Source of the DNA: Macrolepiota albuminosa
Taxonomy: Eukaryota; Basidiomycota; Agaricomycetes; Agaricales; Agaricaceae
Reading direction: 5' to 3'
Length of the DNA stretch: 64,000 nucleotides
NCBI GenBank assembly: GCA_027475525.1
Contig: JAMWFC010000117.1
Span: 62,001 to 126,000, forward strand
Shown: in pieces, positions 10,502-20,980 of the stretch
How the letters are laid out: every line of letters begins with the position of its first letter
Position numbering within the stretch: the first letter of the stretch is position 1
Program-made: the position numbers and the translations under genes
Notes under the pieces: model-generated
The model's input: the letters and a program-made list of their open reading frames with translations, nothing else
What the model was told of the DNA's origin: nothing
The model's database searches: none

Positions 10502-11026
10502 TGATAGGCTTCTACTCGGACTGAGCGCATCAAGGGACATTATAGGCCAACCGACACTTGACGTATTCAGGACTCTAGCGACCAGTTGGGAATATAGAGC
10601 AGCTCTAGCTCTGGCAAATTACTACAGGATGTGGAAACTTATCCTAACCCCTAGCTACCAGGCCTACAGCGCACTCCTTTCACCTAGCCCAAGGACGAAG
10701 GAGGCTCATAACGTATAGCGCTAACACAACGGCGGGAGAGGACTATAACTAAACCCCGATCACTTCCAGAAGGAGCCAGCAGCAGGCGCTGCCATTGGAC
10801 GAGGCACTTCAATCAGAAGTCTAAAGGGATCAATGACGGCGGCACTGGATATACTTAAATCCGACATCTGGACCTGACAGGAACTAATACAATGAGTAGC
10901 GCTGACATTAGCGCTCACGGCATCTGTCGAGGATTTTCCGACCATACTCCGGAACGGCCTGGCCAATCGGAGTTATAGAAAAGTGAGCAGACTCGTACAA
11001 CTCTAAGTCAATATAGAGTCACCGCA

Positions 11027-11098
11027 GGTCGCCGTGGGTCATAACGCCGTTGGTCGCCGTCAGCCATGTGCACAAGGTCGCCGTTGACAGGTCGCCGT
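11027..11098 (+). promoter_or_regulatory. Four GGTCGCCGT repeats in G1 LTR U3
   Basis: Perfect 9-mers at 11027, 11052, 11076 and 11090, plus a partial ACGCCGT at 11044, about 80 bp upstream of the TATA-like box. The reverse complement ACGGCGACC occurs three times in the minus-strand solo LTR (12311, 12335, 12345). The repeats contain CCG/CGG triplets, the typical half-site of Zn2Cys6 proteins. Decayed copies occur in element F LTRs. Confidence 0.7.
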
Positions 11099-11173
11099 TA
11101 GAGTAAACCATGAGGAGAGGCGCTAGGAGGTAGCGCCGCAGATGGACTTGTATCTTGGCAAACACGGTAGCGC

Positions 11174-11190
11174 ACTGTATATAAAATAGC
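11174..11190 (+). promoter_or_regulatory. TATA-like box of G1 LTR
   Basis: ACTGTATATAAAATAGC, conserved as GTATATAAAATAGCTAC in the other G1 LTRs (about 39965 and 58265). The likely start of the element's genomic RNA lies shortly downstream. Confidence 0.6.
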
Positions 11191-11317
11191 TACTTTTCAT
11201 GTATATAATAACGAATCGTAACCCCTCAAACTCACAGTTACACTTAGCGTTCAACTCGCGCTAGCCTCCTCCGACTTCGTCACTAAGTCGGGCGCTAGCT
11301 CTGTCTATCTCGTCTTC

Positions 11318-11471
11318 ATCGTTTACGGTGCCACTTACGGGCACAATACGCTGCGCTACTCGTCTTTTCTCCAATATCTTTGCCTAAACCACGAATCGTT
11401 TACGGTGCCACTTACGGGCACAATACGCTGCGCTACTCGTCTTTTCTCCAATATCTTTGCCTAAACCACGA
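11318..11471. repeat. Tandem duplication, period 77 bp (in G1 LTR)
   Basis: A 77-bp match at offset 77 around GTTTACGGTGCCACTTACGG. Absent from the two G1 LTRs of element F, so not a feature of the family. Confidence 0.95.
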
Positions 11472-11569
11472 TGCTAACCGTCTGCCAGGTAGCCTCCGAA
11501 GCGCTACAATCTAGCGCATCATTTTACTACCTCCACTCGAGCACACCGGGACCCTGTCAGGACTCCTCA

Positions 11570-11725
11570 CAACTACGTACGCCAAGCGCTGGAGACGGCG
11601 TTGTACTGCGTATACGTCCAGCGCACCCAACCACAGTTGGCGTCATCAACTACGTACGCCAAGCGCTGGAGACGGCGTTGTACTGCGTATACGTCCAGCG
11701 CACCCAACCACAGTTGGCGTCATCA
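11570..11725. repeat. Tandem duplication, period 77 bp (LTR end)
   Basis: A 79-bp match at offset 77 (11570-11648 and 11647-11725). It repeats the last segment of the LTR, including its CATCA terminus. Confidence 0.95.
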
Positions 11726-11826
11726 CTGCTAGCATGAACCAGTGGGTAGTCGCTATCCTCATGTTTCACTTTGAGTTGGTACATGTCAAGAGCTCTTTCC
11801 ACAGACCAGATGGACTCTCTAGGCGA
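11726..11826 (+). pseudogene. Element O pol fragment: end of RNase H
   Basis: 101 bp of G2-family pol caught between the element A LTR and the solo LTR. It encodes SMNQWVVAILMFHFELVHVK and GLSRR, matching element C at about 19110-19210. It proves that A and the solo LTR inserted into O. Confidence 0.88.
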
Positions 11827-12947
11827 TGATGACGCCAACTGTGGTTGGGTGCGCTGGACGTATACGCAGTACAACGCCGTCTCCAGCGCCTGGCGTACGG
11901 GTTTGTGAGGAGTCCCGGCAGGGTCCCGGTGTGCTCAAGCAGAGGTGATGGGGCGATGCACTAGACGATAGTGCCTTGGGTGCTACCTAGCAAGTGGTAA
12001 GCGTCGTAGTTTAGGAGAAGTTATAGAGAAATAAACGAATAGCGCAGCGTAGCGTGCCCGTAGGTGGCACCGTAAACGACGAAGACGAGATAGACGAAGC
12101 TAGCGCCAAACTTGGTGACAAAGTCAGGCAACGCTAGCGCGATTTGAACGCTAAGTGTAACTGGGTGCTCAAGAGGTTACGATTTGTTGTTATATACATG
12201 GCAAGTAGCTAGTTTTTATACTATGCGCTACATTATTTCCAAAATAAGTCCATTGACAGCGCTACCAATTAGCGCCTCTATTCGTGACTGTAGCTAACGG
12301 CCACCTGTCAACGGCGACCTGCAGCACATGGGTGACGGCGACCAACGGCGACTCAAAAACTACTTAGAAGTGGTACGAGTTTGCTCACTTTTTTGATGTA
12401 ATTTAATTGGCCATGCCATCCCGGGGTATGGTCAGGGAATCCTCGACAGACGCCGTGAGCGCTAATTCCGGCGCTAAACATTGTACCATCTTTTGATAGA
12501 TTTAAATGTCGGGTCTGTGTGTATCCTGTCTCGTCGTCATTGATTCGGCGCTAAACATTGTACCATCTTTTGATAGATTTAAATGTCGGGTCTGTGTGTA
12601 TCCTGTCTCGTCGTCATTGATTCTTTTAGACTTCTGATTGAGGTGCCTCGGTGATTGACAGCGCCAATTGCTAACTCCTTTCAGTACTGATCGGGGTTTG
12701 GTCAGAGTCACCTCCCGCCGTTGTGCTAGCGCTATGAGTTCTGGGCCTTCTTGGTCTTCAAAGTAACTGAGTGGAGGGTGCTGAGGGGCTGATACTGGTG
12801 ATTGAGATGAATGGATAAGTCTTGCCATAGAGCGCCCGCGCTAGGGCTGCTCTGTACCCAATGCTGGTCGCTAGAGTCTCTAGTGTGTCAAGTGTTGGTC
12901 GGCCTATAATGTCCCTTGATGCGCTCAGTCCGAGTAGAAGCCTATCA
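11827..12947 (-). repeat. Solo LTR of family G1
   Basis: Minus-orientation G1 LTR, TGATGACGCC ... CCTATCA, 1,121 bp including one 77-bp duplication. It interrupts the O pol reading ...CTCTAGGCGA / GTGACCACGG... The flanking 4-mers are GCGA and GTGA, a 4-bp TSD with one C-to-T change at a CpG. No internal sequence remains, as expected after LTR-LTR recombination. Confidence 0.92.
12469..12623. repeat. Tandem duplication, period 77 bp (solo LTR)
   Basis: A 78-bp match at offset 77 (12469-12546 and 12546-12623), around GTACCATCTTTTGATAGATT. Confidence 0.95.
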
Positions 12948-13470
12948 GTGACCACGGCAGCCTGGCGACCCGGCAGTAGATCCACAAGCTAATAGCAATT
13001 TTGAGGACTGGATCGACCGATTACATGGTTTTATGCACCTCATACAACAGCCAATTCCACTACTACAACGGCAACAGCCTGCCAGTATCTTTCTACATCC
13101 AATTGTCTCTTACCACCCCGAGATCTTTAGCGCACTCCTCACATTTTACACGGCAAGCATCCTTGAACAAGACTTGCCTCCAGTAAAAGTCGTACAGGAA
13201 CCCCATCCGCTAAGAGAAAACAGCAGAAACCTGACCTACAATGCCGTTCCCCGATCTGCCAAGGCAAAGGCAGAAGACAGTCGCTTGTTAATAGTTGAAC
13301 AATGGATACAAGACCTTAAGCGACCCGCAGGCCTTACCAACGAACAGTACGCAACCTTTATTCGATATGCCACTCACTTCTTCTTTACTGACAATCGACT
13401 TTGGCAACAAAATTGAGATGGCGCTCACAAGCTGATCATCAAGCCAGAAAGTCGCTTACGAGTCCTGCGC
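12948..13470 (+). pseudogene. Element O pol fragment: RNase H-integrase linker
   Basis: Continues the O pol: FEDWIDRLHGFMHLIQQPIP, VKVVQEPHPLRENSRNLTY, EQYATFIRYATHFFFTDNRL, then a stop (CGA to TGA) in NRDG and SRLRVLR. It ends at GCGC (13467-13470), the TSD of element C. The integrase continues at 26199. Confidence 0.9.
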
Positions 13471-14397
13471 TGATGATGCCCAGAGTTTGGTCAGTAACAA
13501 ATATAGTTATAGTGTTACCGTACCAATTGCTTGCGTTGGGTGCGCTATAAGTGATGTGAGGAGTCCCGGGCAGGTCCCAGAGAACGCGCCTATGAAAAAG
13601 GGGAAAAGTCGGTAAGGGGGTCGGCAAATGTAAAGCGCTAAGGTAAAGCACCTATGAAGGGAGCGGTAAGCGAACACAGCAATATCAACGGCAAGAACAC
13701 AGTAAGCTTAGCAAAGTCTAAGCGTCGTAGATGCCTGCCGTAGCTGCAAGGCGTGAATAAGTTGAAGACTAGCGATTGTCTGCAACTGCCGACGAGTTCG
13801 ACGTTGCCGACCATAAATGAAATCTCAAGCGTAAGGGAGACTGAAGTAAGGGGAGCAGGAAACTCTGGTCTATTATTCTGTGTACAAGTCGGTAAGTACT
13901 TTTATACTACAATGAGTTCACCGTTGCCAGTGGCCAATGATGCCAAAGTGCGGTAAACTAGAAAATTTTATAGGGGTAGCTCCAACGGTTTCAGATCCCT
14001 ACTGTCCATTCAAGAACCTTAGCGACGCCAGGTGACAGATCGCAAAGCTAAACCATCAATCCATCACCCTTCTGTCTGTCCAAAATGCTTAGTGATGTCA
14101 GGCGCCAAATCGAGGCGCTAAGCGATGTCAGACGCCAAGGTCAAATGCCAAGCTGTCTGTCAGTTTTTGATAGATCATCAGGCTTCTTCCTAAGCGCTGT
14201 TGTCAGTGACTGATGCCATCTGTCAGTTGTCATTCTGTCTGCCGTCGGCGCTATCACTGATCGGATCTGCTTCTTGCCGTGCACGGCTGTCAAATATTGC
14301 CAAAATTGGTTAGTTAGCACGTGCTAAGGTATCCTGAGCCTGTGCCGTGTTGCTGTAGCCTGCCGTTGATGTGCTGATCCTGTATGAGGTCCTATCA
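13471..14397 (-). repeat. Element C 3' LTR (family G2)
   Basis: 927 bp, TGATGATGCC ... GGTCCTATCA in plus-strand view. The LTR sense strand starts TGATAGGACC and ends GGC(A/G)TCATCA. Three imperfect direct repeats of the type TTAGCGATGTCAGRCGCCAA lie at about 14018, 14087 and 14117, upstream of transcription in element orientation. A TATA-like GTATAAAAGTAC on the minus strand lies near 13895. Confidence 0.92.
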
Positions 14398-14411
14398 TCT
14401 CTCCCCAACTG
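14398..14411 (-). promoter_or_regulatory. Polypurine tract of element C
   Basis: Minus-strand TTTTTCAGTTGGGGAGAGA directly abutting the 3' LTR, equivalent to the tracts in A and O. Confidence 0.8.
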
Positions 14412-14567
14412 AAAAATTGACTGTCCTCAGTCACCAAATAAGGCTACCATTACTGCTTTTGTGACAAGTGGCCCGTGCGTTCTTGAGATTTTGTTTATAG
14501 TCCTGGCGCATGAGTGTGGACTTTGTTTCTTCTCCCCATCTTTACCTGGCGCTCAATAAAATAAAAT

Positions 14568-16984
14568 ATGTCTTTCCATATTCCAACTCCGCCCCCCGTA
14601 CCATCTTGCAAGGCCCAAGACGCCGCCTCCACCTACATCGCTAAGGCCAACAATTTTATCAAGCGCATCGAGGGTGTGGGCGCGGAGGCGCCTTCAAATT
14701 TGGTTATTGCGGTAATGAAATTATTAGAGCGCTGGTACAAGGTTCGTGTCCTTGGCATAGGCTGGGACAGGGAGATTGAAGTGCGGGAGTGGTGCCAGGC
14801 ACAGTACGTCGATAATCTGGGGTCTGAGTGGCTGGGTCCTTTCTCTCGCTTTGTAAGTTTTTATGGTTGCTTGCCGCATCGCTAGCTAACCGATTCCCCA
14901 GGCGCCTCCTCCTGTTCCGACTATTGAGGAAGAGTTGGAAGACATCCTCTCTGGCGCCTTGCCCATGACGGTAAGTGTGCCAGCGCCTGAGTGAGTATCT
15001 CTAACTGTGATTTCTAACTTAACTGTGGTCTGATCTGTCCCCTCACAGTAAGCAAGAGATATTGGCGCCTCTTGCCAATTTGCAGGTGGATGCCGAGATG
15101 GCGGCAATTCACGAGAGCGTGTTGGAAGAGGCCTCCCAAGACACCAAGGAGAGGACCAAGGCCTTGGAGGAGCGAGAGGCCGTTGGCGATAACCTGGTCA
15201 CCAGTGAGAAGTCACCAATTGCAAGGAGGCAGGTGTCTGGTGGGAAGGATTCCCGTGCTGGTAGTGCCCAGAGCCCAGCACTGCCGGCAAGCAAATCGGG
15301 CTCTCCGGTCAAGCCTGGCAAGACTTTGAAAAAGAAGGTAAGTTTGAGGGTTCTTACCACTGGCGACCGTCGCTTATCCCACTCTAAGTCTTGTAAGGCT
15401 GCCGCCCCTCGTTACACAGTAAGTTCGTTACACCAAGGTACTTTCCCTGCTAATCAACTAGTTGGCAGGTGCCAACGCAAACCTCCTTTAGTGATGCAGA
15501 GCTGAAGGGTTTGTTGGTGGCACAACAAGATGAGGCGGTTTTGGATGAAGGATTGGAGGCAGGGGTGGTCTTGCCGGAGATGAAGGACAAGAGGACGGCA
15601 AGCCCAGCGGCAAGACAGGAGTTCAAGGACTCCCAAGGAGCGGTAAGTACTTTGGCTTTCCTTACCGCTCTTGCTAACATTCTTGTAGTGCGACAAGTGC
15701 TGGGCCGACAACGACCCAGAGGGGTGTTGGTACCCCACTGGTGGCCAGCCCTGCTACCAGTGCGGTACACTGAAACGGGCTTGCACTTTGGACGGCGCTA
15801 AGAGTCGCGAACGCAGTGGAGCTCCCGATGCGGTAGTGGAGTGCACTTTCAAGCGTGCCATCCTCATCAAGAGGGCATGGGAGTTCGTCGAGGGGGAGAG
15901 GAAGAAGCAGGCCGCTGGCGACGCGGCCGCAATTAGCAAGAGTTCCCTGGCGCTGCCAACGCGTCAAGGGGACGAATCCGCAACAGTTGGCAACCGTGGC
16001 GCCGGAGAGCGCCAAGGGACTACGGTCCCTTCAAAATGACAAGTCTCCTTGCCCGCCAAAGGGAAGGGCAAGGCTAAGCACGCACAGGTAGTGGAGTCTC
16101 CTCCTCCTACCCCCGAGGACGTGGAGATGGAGGAGTTAGGGAAGGCGCTTGCTGCCAGTCGCCTACCGGTCAGGAATTCGGAGGCTGGGCCAAGTAAGTT
16201 GCTTTCTCCCATCCACCTGAGGGGGGTATCTCTGCCAGCTGCTAATGAGGACGACATGGTTATGGCCCCCCCGCCAATGGAAGAGCAGCAGGAGGGGGAA
16301 CCATTGGCAGTGGCAGCAAGAGGAGGGGAAAGCCCTGTGGCGATGGCAACGACTGCCGGTGATGAGGACGCAGATGGGGAAGATGACATGGATGAAGAAG
16401 AAACCTTGGCAACACAGCGCCAAGGCAATGGGGAGGAGACATCGGCAAGGGAGGTAGTGGCAGGAGAGGAGGAAGCGGCAGGAGTTGCCCGGGAGGAGCC
16501 TGAGTGGCGGTGGCTGCCTCCCTACAGTAACACTGCCCCTTGGGAGGTATCAGACCCTGAGGACGTTGCCGGACTGAAGCCTAGGCGCCCCGTGGTCGCC
16601 AGGGTCAATCTCTCTTAGACTCCCCAGCCGCAGCCAACAGTCACTGGCGACGCTTTCAACTGGCTGTGACAAGACCTCGTGTACCTGGTGGTGGCGCTTA
16701 ACCCATGGGAGATGCTGGAGAGGTTTTTGAGGAGGGTGGCAACAATGGAGGCGACAATGGGTCAGGAGCGGGAACGAGTCTGGGGCCAGCTAATGGCACT
16801 AAAGTTGCACTACTCCAACCTGGGTCGCAGCCTTAGCGTTCTGCACAATTATCAAGCGGATTGCCAAGCCGCTATGGATTGGCAGGCTGCCAACAATATC
16901 TTGCCAGGCGACTTGCTTCCCCTTCATGATTCCTCCTTGCCGTTGTCTAACAATTTCTTGCCGATGGATGACGAAAGTGACTGA
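14568..16984 (+). pseudogene. ORF-Z of element C: antisense Zn2Cys6-like protein, multi-exon
   Basis: Best-resolved copy of the antisense gene. Exons by eye: 14568-14852, 14902-14970, 15053-15337, a 21-nt micro-exon 15398-15418, 15469-15642 and 15689-16984. The first five are all multiples of three and most donors are GTAAGT. Exon 15469-15642 is 174 nt, the same length as its G1 homologue. Exon 1 has KANNFIKRIEGVGAEAP and EVREWCQAQY, homologous to G1 exon 1 (EVCEWCMARY). Exon 6 begins CDKCWADNDPEGCWYPTGGQ with six cysteines spaced C-X2-C-X8-C-X8-C-X2-C-X6-C, then basic and acidic stretches and, near the C-terminus, TVTGDAFNWL and a Leu-rich helix. In-frame stops at 16037-16039, 16616-16618 and 16667-16669 make this copy non-functional; TGA stops fit CGA decay. 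Transcription-factor function is inferred from the cysteine pattern. Confidence 0.72.
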
Positions 16985-17413
16985 GCGGACCTTAGCGTAG
17001 AGAGGCCGCTATGTAGATATTTTTCTTTGTTACCATCCATTTTATATATATTGCCATTTCCTTGCTGAGTGGAAGGATTAAGTCCAGTCTGAGTTAGCAA
17101 ACCAGCACAGGGTAAGTTAAGTAAGGCAAAGGGAAGACGAGCGGTAAGCATTTTTAAGGTAGGTGTTAGTAAGAAGAGAAGTAGGTGAGGGACTTAGACA
17201 AATTTTTGAGGAAAAAGAGAAACGCTCAGTAAATCATCATAGCAAAAAAAACCCTTGGCAAAAGTTGCGCAGGGCGCTAAGCGTTGGCGACACGCTTGCG
17301 CTGTGGCTTGACTACATAAGAAATTGTCTGTTGGATATAGTACAATAAGTATCGGCAAGAAAGATAAGTAAGGTAAGTAATAGAAAGTGGAGCTTATCAA
17401 TATATAGTCTTTT
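16985..17413. other. Gap between the convergent ORF-Z and pol of element C
   Basis: About 430 bp without a gene. It contains the conserved motif at 17213-17265 on the minus strand. The short ORFs here are not shared with element O. Confidence 0.6.
17213..17265 (-). promoter_or_regulatory. Conserved non-coding motif (element C copy)
   Basis: On the minus strand: AAGGGTTTTTTTTGCT, ATGATGATTTACTGAGCGTT, TCTCTTTTT. Same core and position relative to pol and ORF-Z as in A, O and F. Confidence 0.6.
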
Positions 17414-19484
17414 CTAATCATTTTCTTCTTCTTCAACTAGAGTCGGCAAATCATCATCGTCCAATAATTCTGTTTCTTCAAGTTCCCTAAGCTTGGCAGT
17501 GTCGATATCTAGCGCTTCCAACGGCAGGTCAAGCTGTTCCCTGGCAAGATACAGTAATAGGCAAAAGGCGGCAACAGGTCAATGTAGTACTGAACCATCT
17601 AATTCACAGAGCACGTAAGCGCCTCCACGGTTACAAGAGATAACTACCAAAGGTCCAAGATAGCGCGGGCGCATTTTCTTATTGTACAAGGTTTCAATTT
17701 TGGAGTTGCGCATAAGTACTAGCGCTCCTCTCGGGAAGTTGTAATCTTTGATAGTGGCGCTATGCTCAGTTTTGAATCGTAGGGCTGCTTGGCGACGGGC
17801 GCTAAAGACTACCTCGTGGAGTCGCTCTAAATCTTCTTTCCTTCATTGGAGATCAATAGCTTGTCTGGCGATCAGATCGGTAGTCACTAAGATACTGTTG
17901 GGTGCTGGCTGAAGGTAGGTTGCCTCTATAATGTTGGCAGGGAGTAACAGATGGGTGCCAGTAGCCGCATAATAGGGAGAACAACCCATGCGCTTACGAA
18001 TGGTAACTCTTTCCGACCAAAATACTGAATATGTCGCCTCACTCCAACGAGACTCGTCGCCATCGACTGCCTTGAAGAGCGCTTGCCGAACGTCAAAGTG
18101 TGGTCTCTCTACCAGGCCATTGGCGCGCTTGTTGTAGCCAGATACTTGAATGTGATGGATATTGTATTTCTTGGCTAGATATGTTAGCGCTTTGATAATT
18201 GGCGCACCGTTATCCGTGACGATTTCTCTTAGCGCTCCCCAACAGCAAATGACGTCCTCAAATAGCCACTTGGCGACCGTGTCTGTATTTTCTCTCTGAA
18301 GCATTCGAAATTCAGGCCAGTGGATTAGCGAGCAACAACCTTGAATGATGTACTTGTAGCGACCAGATTTGGGCATATGCATGGTATCAACGTAGATTTT
18401 GCTGAAGAGGGGAGCTGGCATTGCAATGGTTGGTGGTATGAGTACTTGGCGTGTTTGTTGAATTTGGCAGAGGTGGCAAGTCCTAATGTACCAGGCGATG
18501 TCGGCACTAGCATGTGGCCACCAGAACCGTTCTAACAGAGAAGCTCAAGTAGCGTACAGACCTCTATGTCCCAGTTTGTCATGCATGGCGCGCAGGACTC
18601 GTAAGCGACTTTCTGGCTTGATGATCAGCTTGTGAGCGCCATCTCGATTTTGTTGCCAAAGTCGATTGTCAGTAAAGAAGAAGTGAGTGGCATATCAAAT
18701 AAAGGTCGTGTACTGTTCGTCGGTAAGGCTGGCGGGTCGCTTAAAGTTTTGTATCCATTGTTCAACTATTAACAAGCGACTGTCTTCCGCCTTTGCCTTG
18801 GTGGATCGGGGAACGGCATCGTAGATCAGGTTTTTGCTGTCTTCTCTTAGCAGATGGGGTTCTTGTACGACCTTTACTGGAGGCAAGTCTTGTCCAAGGA
18901 TGCTTGCCATGTAGAATGTGAGGGGTGCGCTAAAGATCTCGGGACGGTAAGGGACAATGGGATGTAAAAGGATACTGGCAGGCTGTTGCCATCGTAGTAG
19001 GGGAATTGGCTGTTGTATAAGGTGCACGAAACCATGTAATTGGTTGATCCAGTCCTCGAAATCGCTATCAGCTTGTGGATCCACTGCCAGGTCGCCAGGT
19101 TGCCGTGGTCACCTAGAGAGTCCATCCAGTCCATGGAAAGAGCTCTTGATGTGTACCAACTCAAAGTGAAACATGAGGATAGCGACTACCCACCACCGGT
19201 TCATGCTAGCGGATGGCTGGATATCGGGATTCTGCAGCATGCTTTTGATGTACCTAGCGTTGACTTCAACAATAAGGTTCCGTACGCCAATCAAATACAT
19301 CTTTAGCGACCGGAAGGCTTTGAAGAGTCCATAGAGCTCTAGCTTAGGCTGACTGTAGCGAGATTCTCTGTCGTTTAGCGTAATAGACCCAAAGCGGTTA
19401 TAACGTTGCTGTTTCCGGTTGTTGCTAAGGCACTGGCACAAGAAGTAGCCAACGGCAATGTACGAGGTATCCACCGCCAAGATA

Positions 19485-19705
19485 CAGTGGCTCAAAAAAC
19501 TGTCCCAATGTTTCAAACTTTTTGAAAGATGACATTGGCATGAAGGATGGGAACTACATAAAATTCTGATTAAATCATGTAAAATACTATGGCATCGTAG
19601 CTACAGAATACATCTAGGTTTATGTAATTAAAATCAAAACTGATGGAGCAATAGCCATTTTAAAATATTCACTTATTGGGACAGTTTTTTGAGCATCTCT
19701 AATTT
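19485..19705. repeat. Left terminal inverted repeat of the Tc1-like element
   Basis: 221 bp. Matches the reverse complement of 20981-21201 with few differences (for example GTTTCAAAC/GTTTCATAC and GGATGG/GAATGG). Outer end GTGGCTCAAAAAACTGTCCC, inner end GGGACAGTTTTTTGAGCATC. Confidence 0.93.
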
Positions 19706-20316
19706 TTCAGGTTTATCCCTATTTTACTCAGAAATAAAGAGTAAGTTGCATGTGGAAATATAAACAAAGTCATGTGACCATGTTTAGATATATTTGGGAG
19801 TAGTTCAAGCTGGTTGAACCACATCTTGACCTTCAACCACTATCATGAAACCTATTCCTTCTGCACAACACTCTACTGTTGCTTCTCTTCTTGCTCAAGG
19901 ATATTCTCTGGTCAGATTGGGGCGAGTTGGAGATGGACAAGGAAAACCATCCTAGAGGCTGTCCTGCTAAGCTTACTCCATATGATAAACAGGCTATTGT
20001 TTGACAAATCTCAACTGGGAGACTTAATACAGCTGTCCAGGCCACTAATTTTATCAACAACATCATTTCCAACCCTGTCTCTTCCAAGACTGTCTGGAAT
20101 GTGTTGAAGGAGGAGGGGTATTGGTCTGCTACCAAGAGAAAAGTTCCTATGCTCAAAGCTAAACATTGACAACTACAGCTTAAATGGGCTCAGAAGCATC
20201 AGAACTGGACTATAGAAGACTAGAAAAGGGTGTTGTGGACAGATGAGACAAAGATTAACAGAATTGGGTCAGATGGGAAGCAGTATGTGTGGAAGCTACA
20301 AGGAGAAGACATTTTA

Positions 20317-20470
20317 GACTGAACAACTACACCTACTGTGAAGCATGGAGGAGGGAATAATCTCATGGTATGGGGCTGTATGAGTTGGAATGGGACTGAA
20401 CAACTACACCTACTGTGAAGCATGGAGGAGGGAATAATCTCATGGTATGGGGCTGTATGAGTTGGAATGG
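20317..20470. repeat. Tandem duplication, period 77 bp (transposase)
   Basis: Exact 77-bp unit repeated (20317-20393 and 20394-20470), covering HGGGNNLMVWGCMSWNG. Confidence 0.95.
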
Positions 20471-20672
20471 AGTAGAAAAGCTTGTAGAGGTGGTGGGGAT
20501 CATTAATGCAGAGCAGTACTGTGAAATTTTAGATGATGGAGCAAAGGAGAACTTTGAGAAGTTGGAGATGGAGGAGGGTGGCCACTACTTTCAACAGGAC
20601 AATGACTCCAAACACAACTCCAAGAGGGCTGACAAGTGGTTTGAGGACAACAACTTTAATGTCCTTTGGTGG

Positions 20673-20822
20673 CCAGCCCAATCCCCTGATCTCAACCCTA
20701 TTGAACATCTCTGGGAGTACCTCAAAGAGCAACTTAGGCAGTATGGTGACCAGCCCAATCCCCTGATCTCAACCCTATTGAACATCTCTGGGAGTACCTC
20801 AAAGAGCAACTTAGGCAGTATG
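20673..20822. repeat. Tandem duplication, period 77 bp (transposase)
   Basis: Offset 77 with a 73-bp exact core, extending upstream with one G/A mismatch. It duplicates the SPDLNPIEHLWEYL region containing the catalytic Glu. Confidence 0.93.
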
Positions 20823-20980
20823 AAATACCTCCTTATGGTTTGCATAAATTATGGGAGAGGATTGCAAAGGAGTGGGATGAAATACTACCAGAGGTATGCC
20901 AAAGACTAATAGAAAGCATGCCTAGAAGGATTCAAGCAGTTATCAAGGCAAATGGAGGACATACAAAGTACTAGATACTA

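Larger units (their letters stand above)
10502..11725 (+). repeat. Element A 3' LTR (family G1)
   Basis: Starts TGATAGGCTTCTACTCGG and ends GGCGTCATCA (TGAT...ATCA termini). It is 1,224 bp here, inflated by two 77-bp duplications; other G1 LTRs are 1,046-1,069 bp. U3 holds four GGTCGCCGT repeats and a TATA-like GTATATAAAA. The 4 bp to the right are CTGC where the homologous uninterrupted site in element C reads CCGC. The matching 5' LTR is hidden in or beyond the N gap. Confidence 0.92.
19845..20968 (+). pseudogene. Tc1-like transposase, DDE type
   Basis: Catalyses cut-and-paste transposition. Start at ATG 19845 (MKPIPSAQHSTVASLLAQGY), an N-terminal helix-turn-helix region. Further on, in shifting frames: KLTPYDKQAIV, VSSKTVWNVLKEEGYWSATK, the catalytic DETKINRIGSDGKQYVWK (first Asp), FQQDNDSKHNS (second Asp) and NPIEHLWEYLKEQL (Glu, DD34E-like spacing). 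The end is RRIQAVIKANGGH. Breaks include stops after about residue 36 and at VPMLKAKH, and two 77-bp duplications that shift the frame at 20317-20470 and 20673-20822. The stops look genuine while the duplications are suspect, so even without them the gene is dead. Confidence 0.88.

Noticed and set aside
11471..11874. Two ORFs at the G1 LTR end, mirrored on both strands
   Set aside because: Arise from two head-to-head G1 LTR ends and a 77-bp duplication; no coding similarity.
16049..16457. Several ORFs in other frames over the acidic part of ORF-Z
   Set aside because: Shadows of the ORF-Z frame, which alone is conserved in element O.
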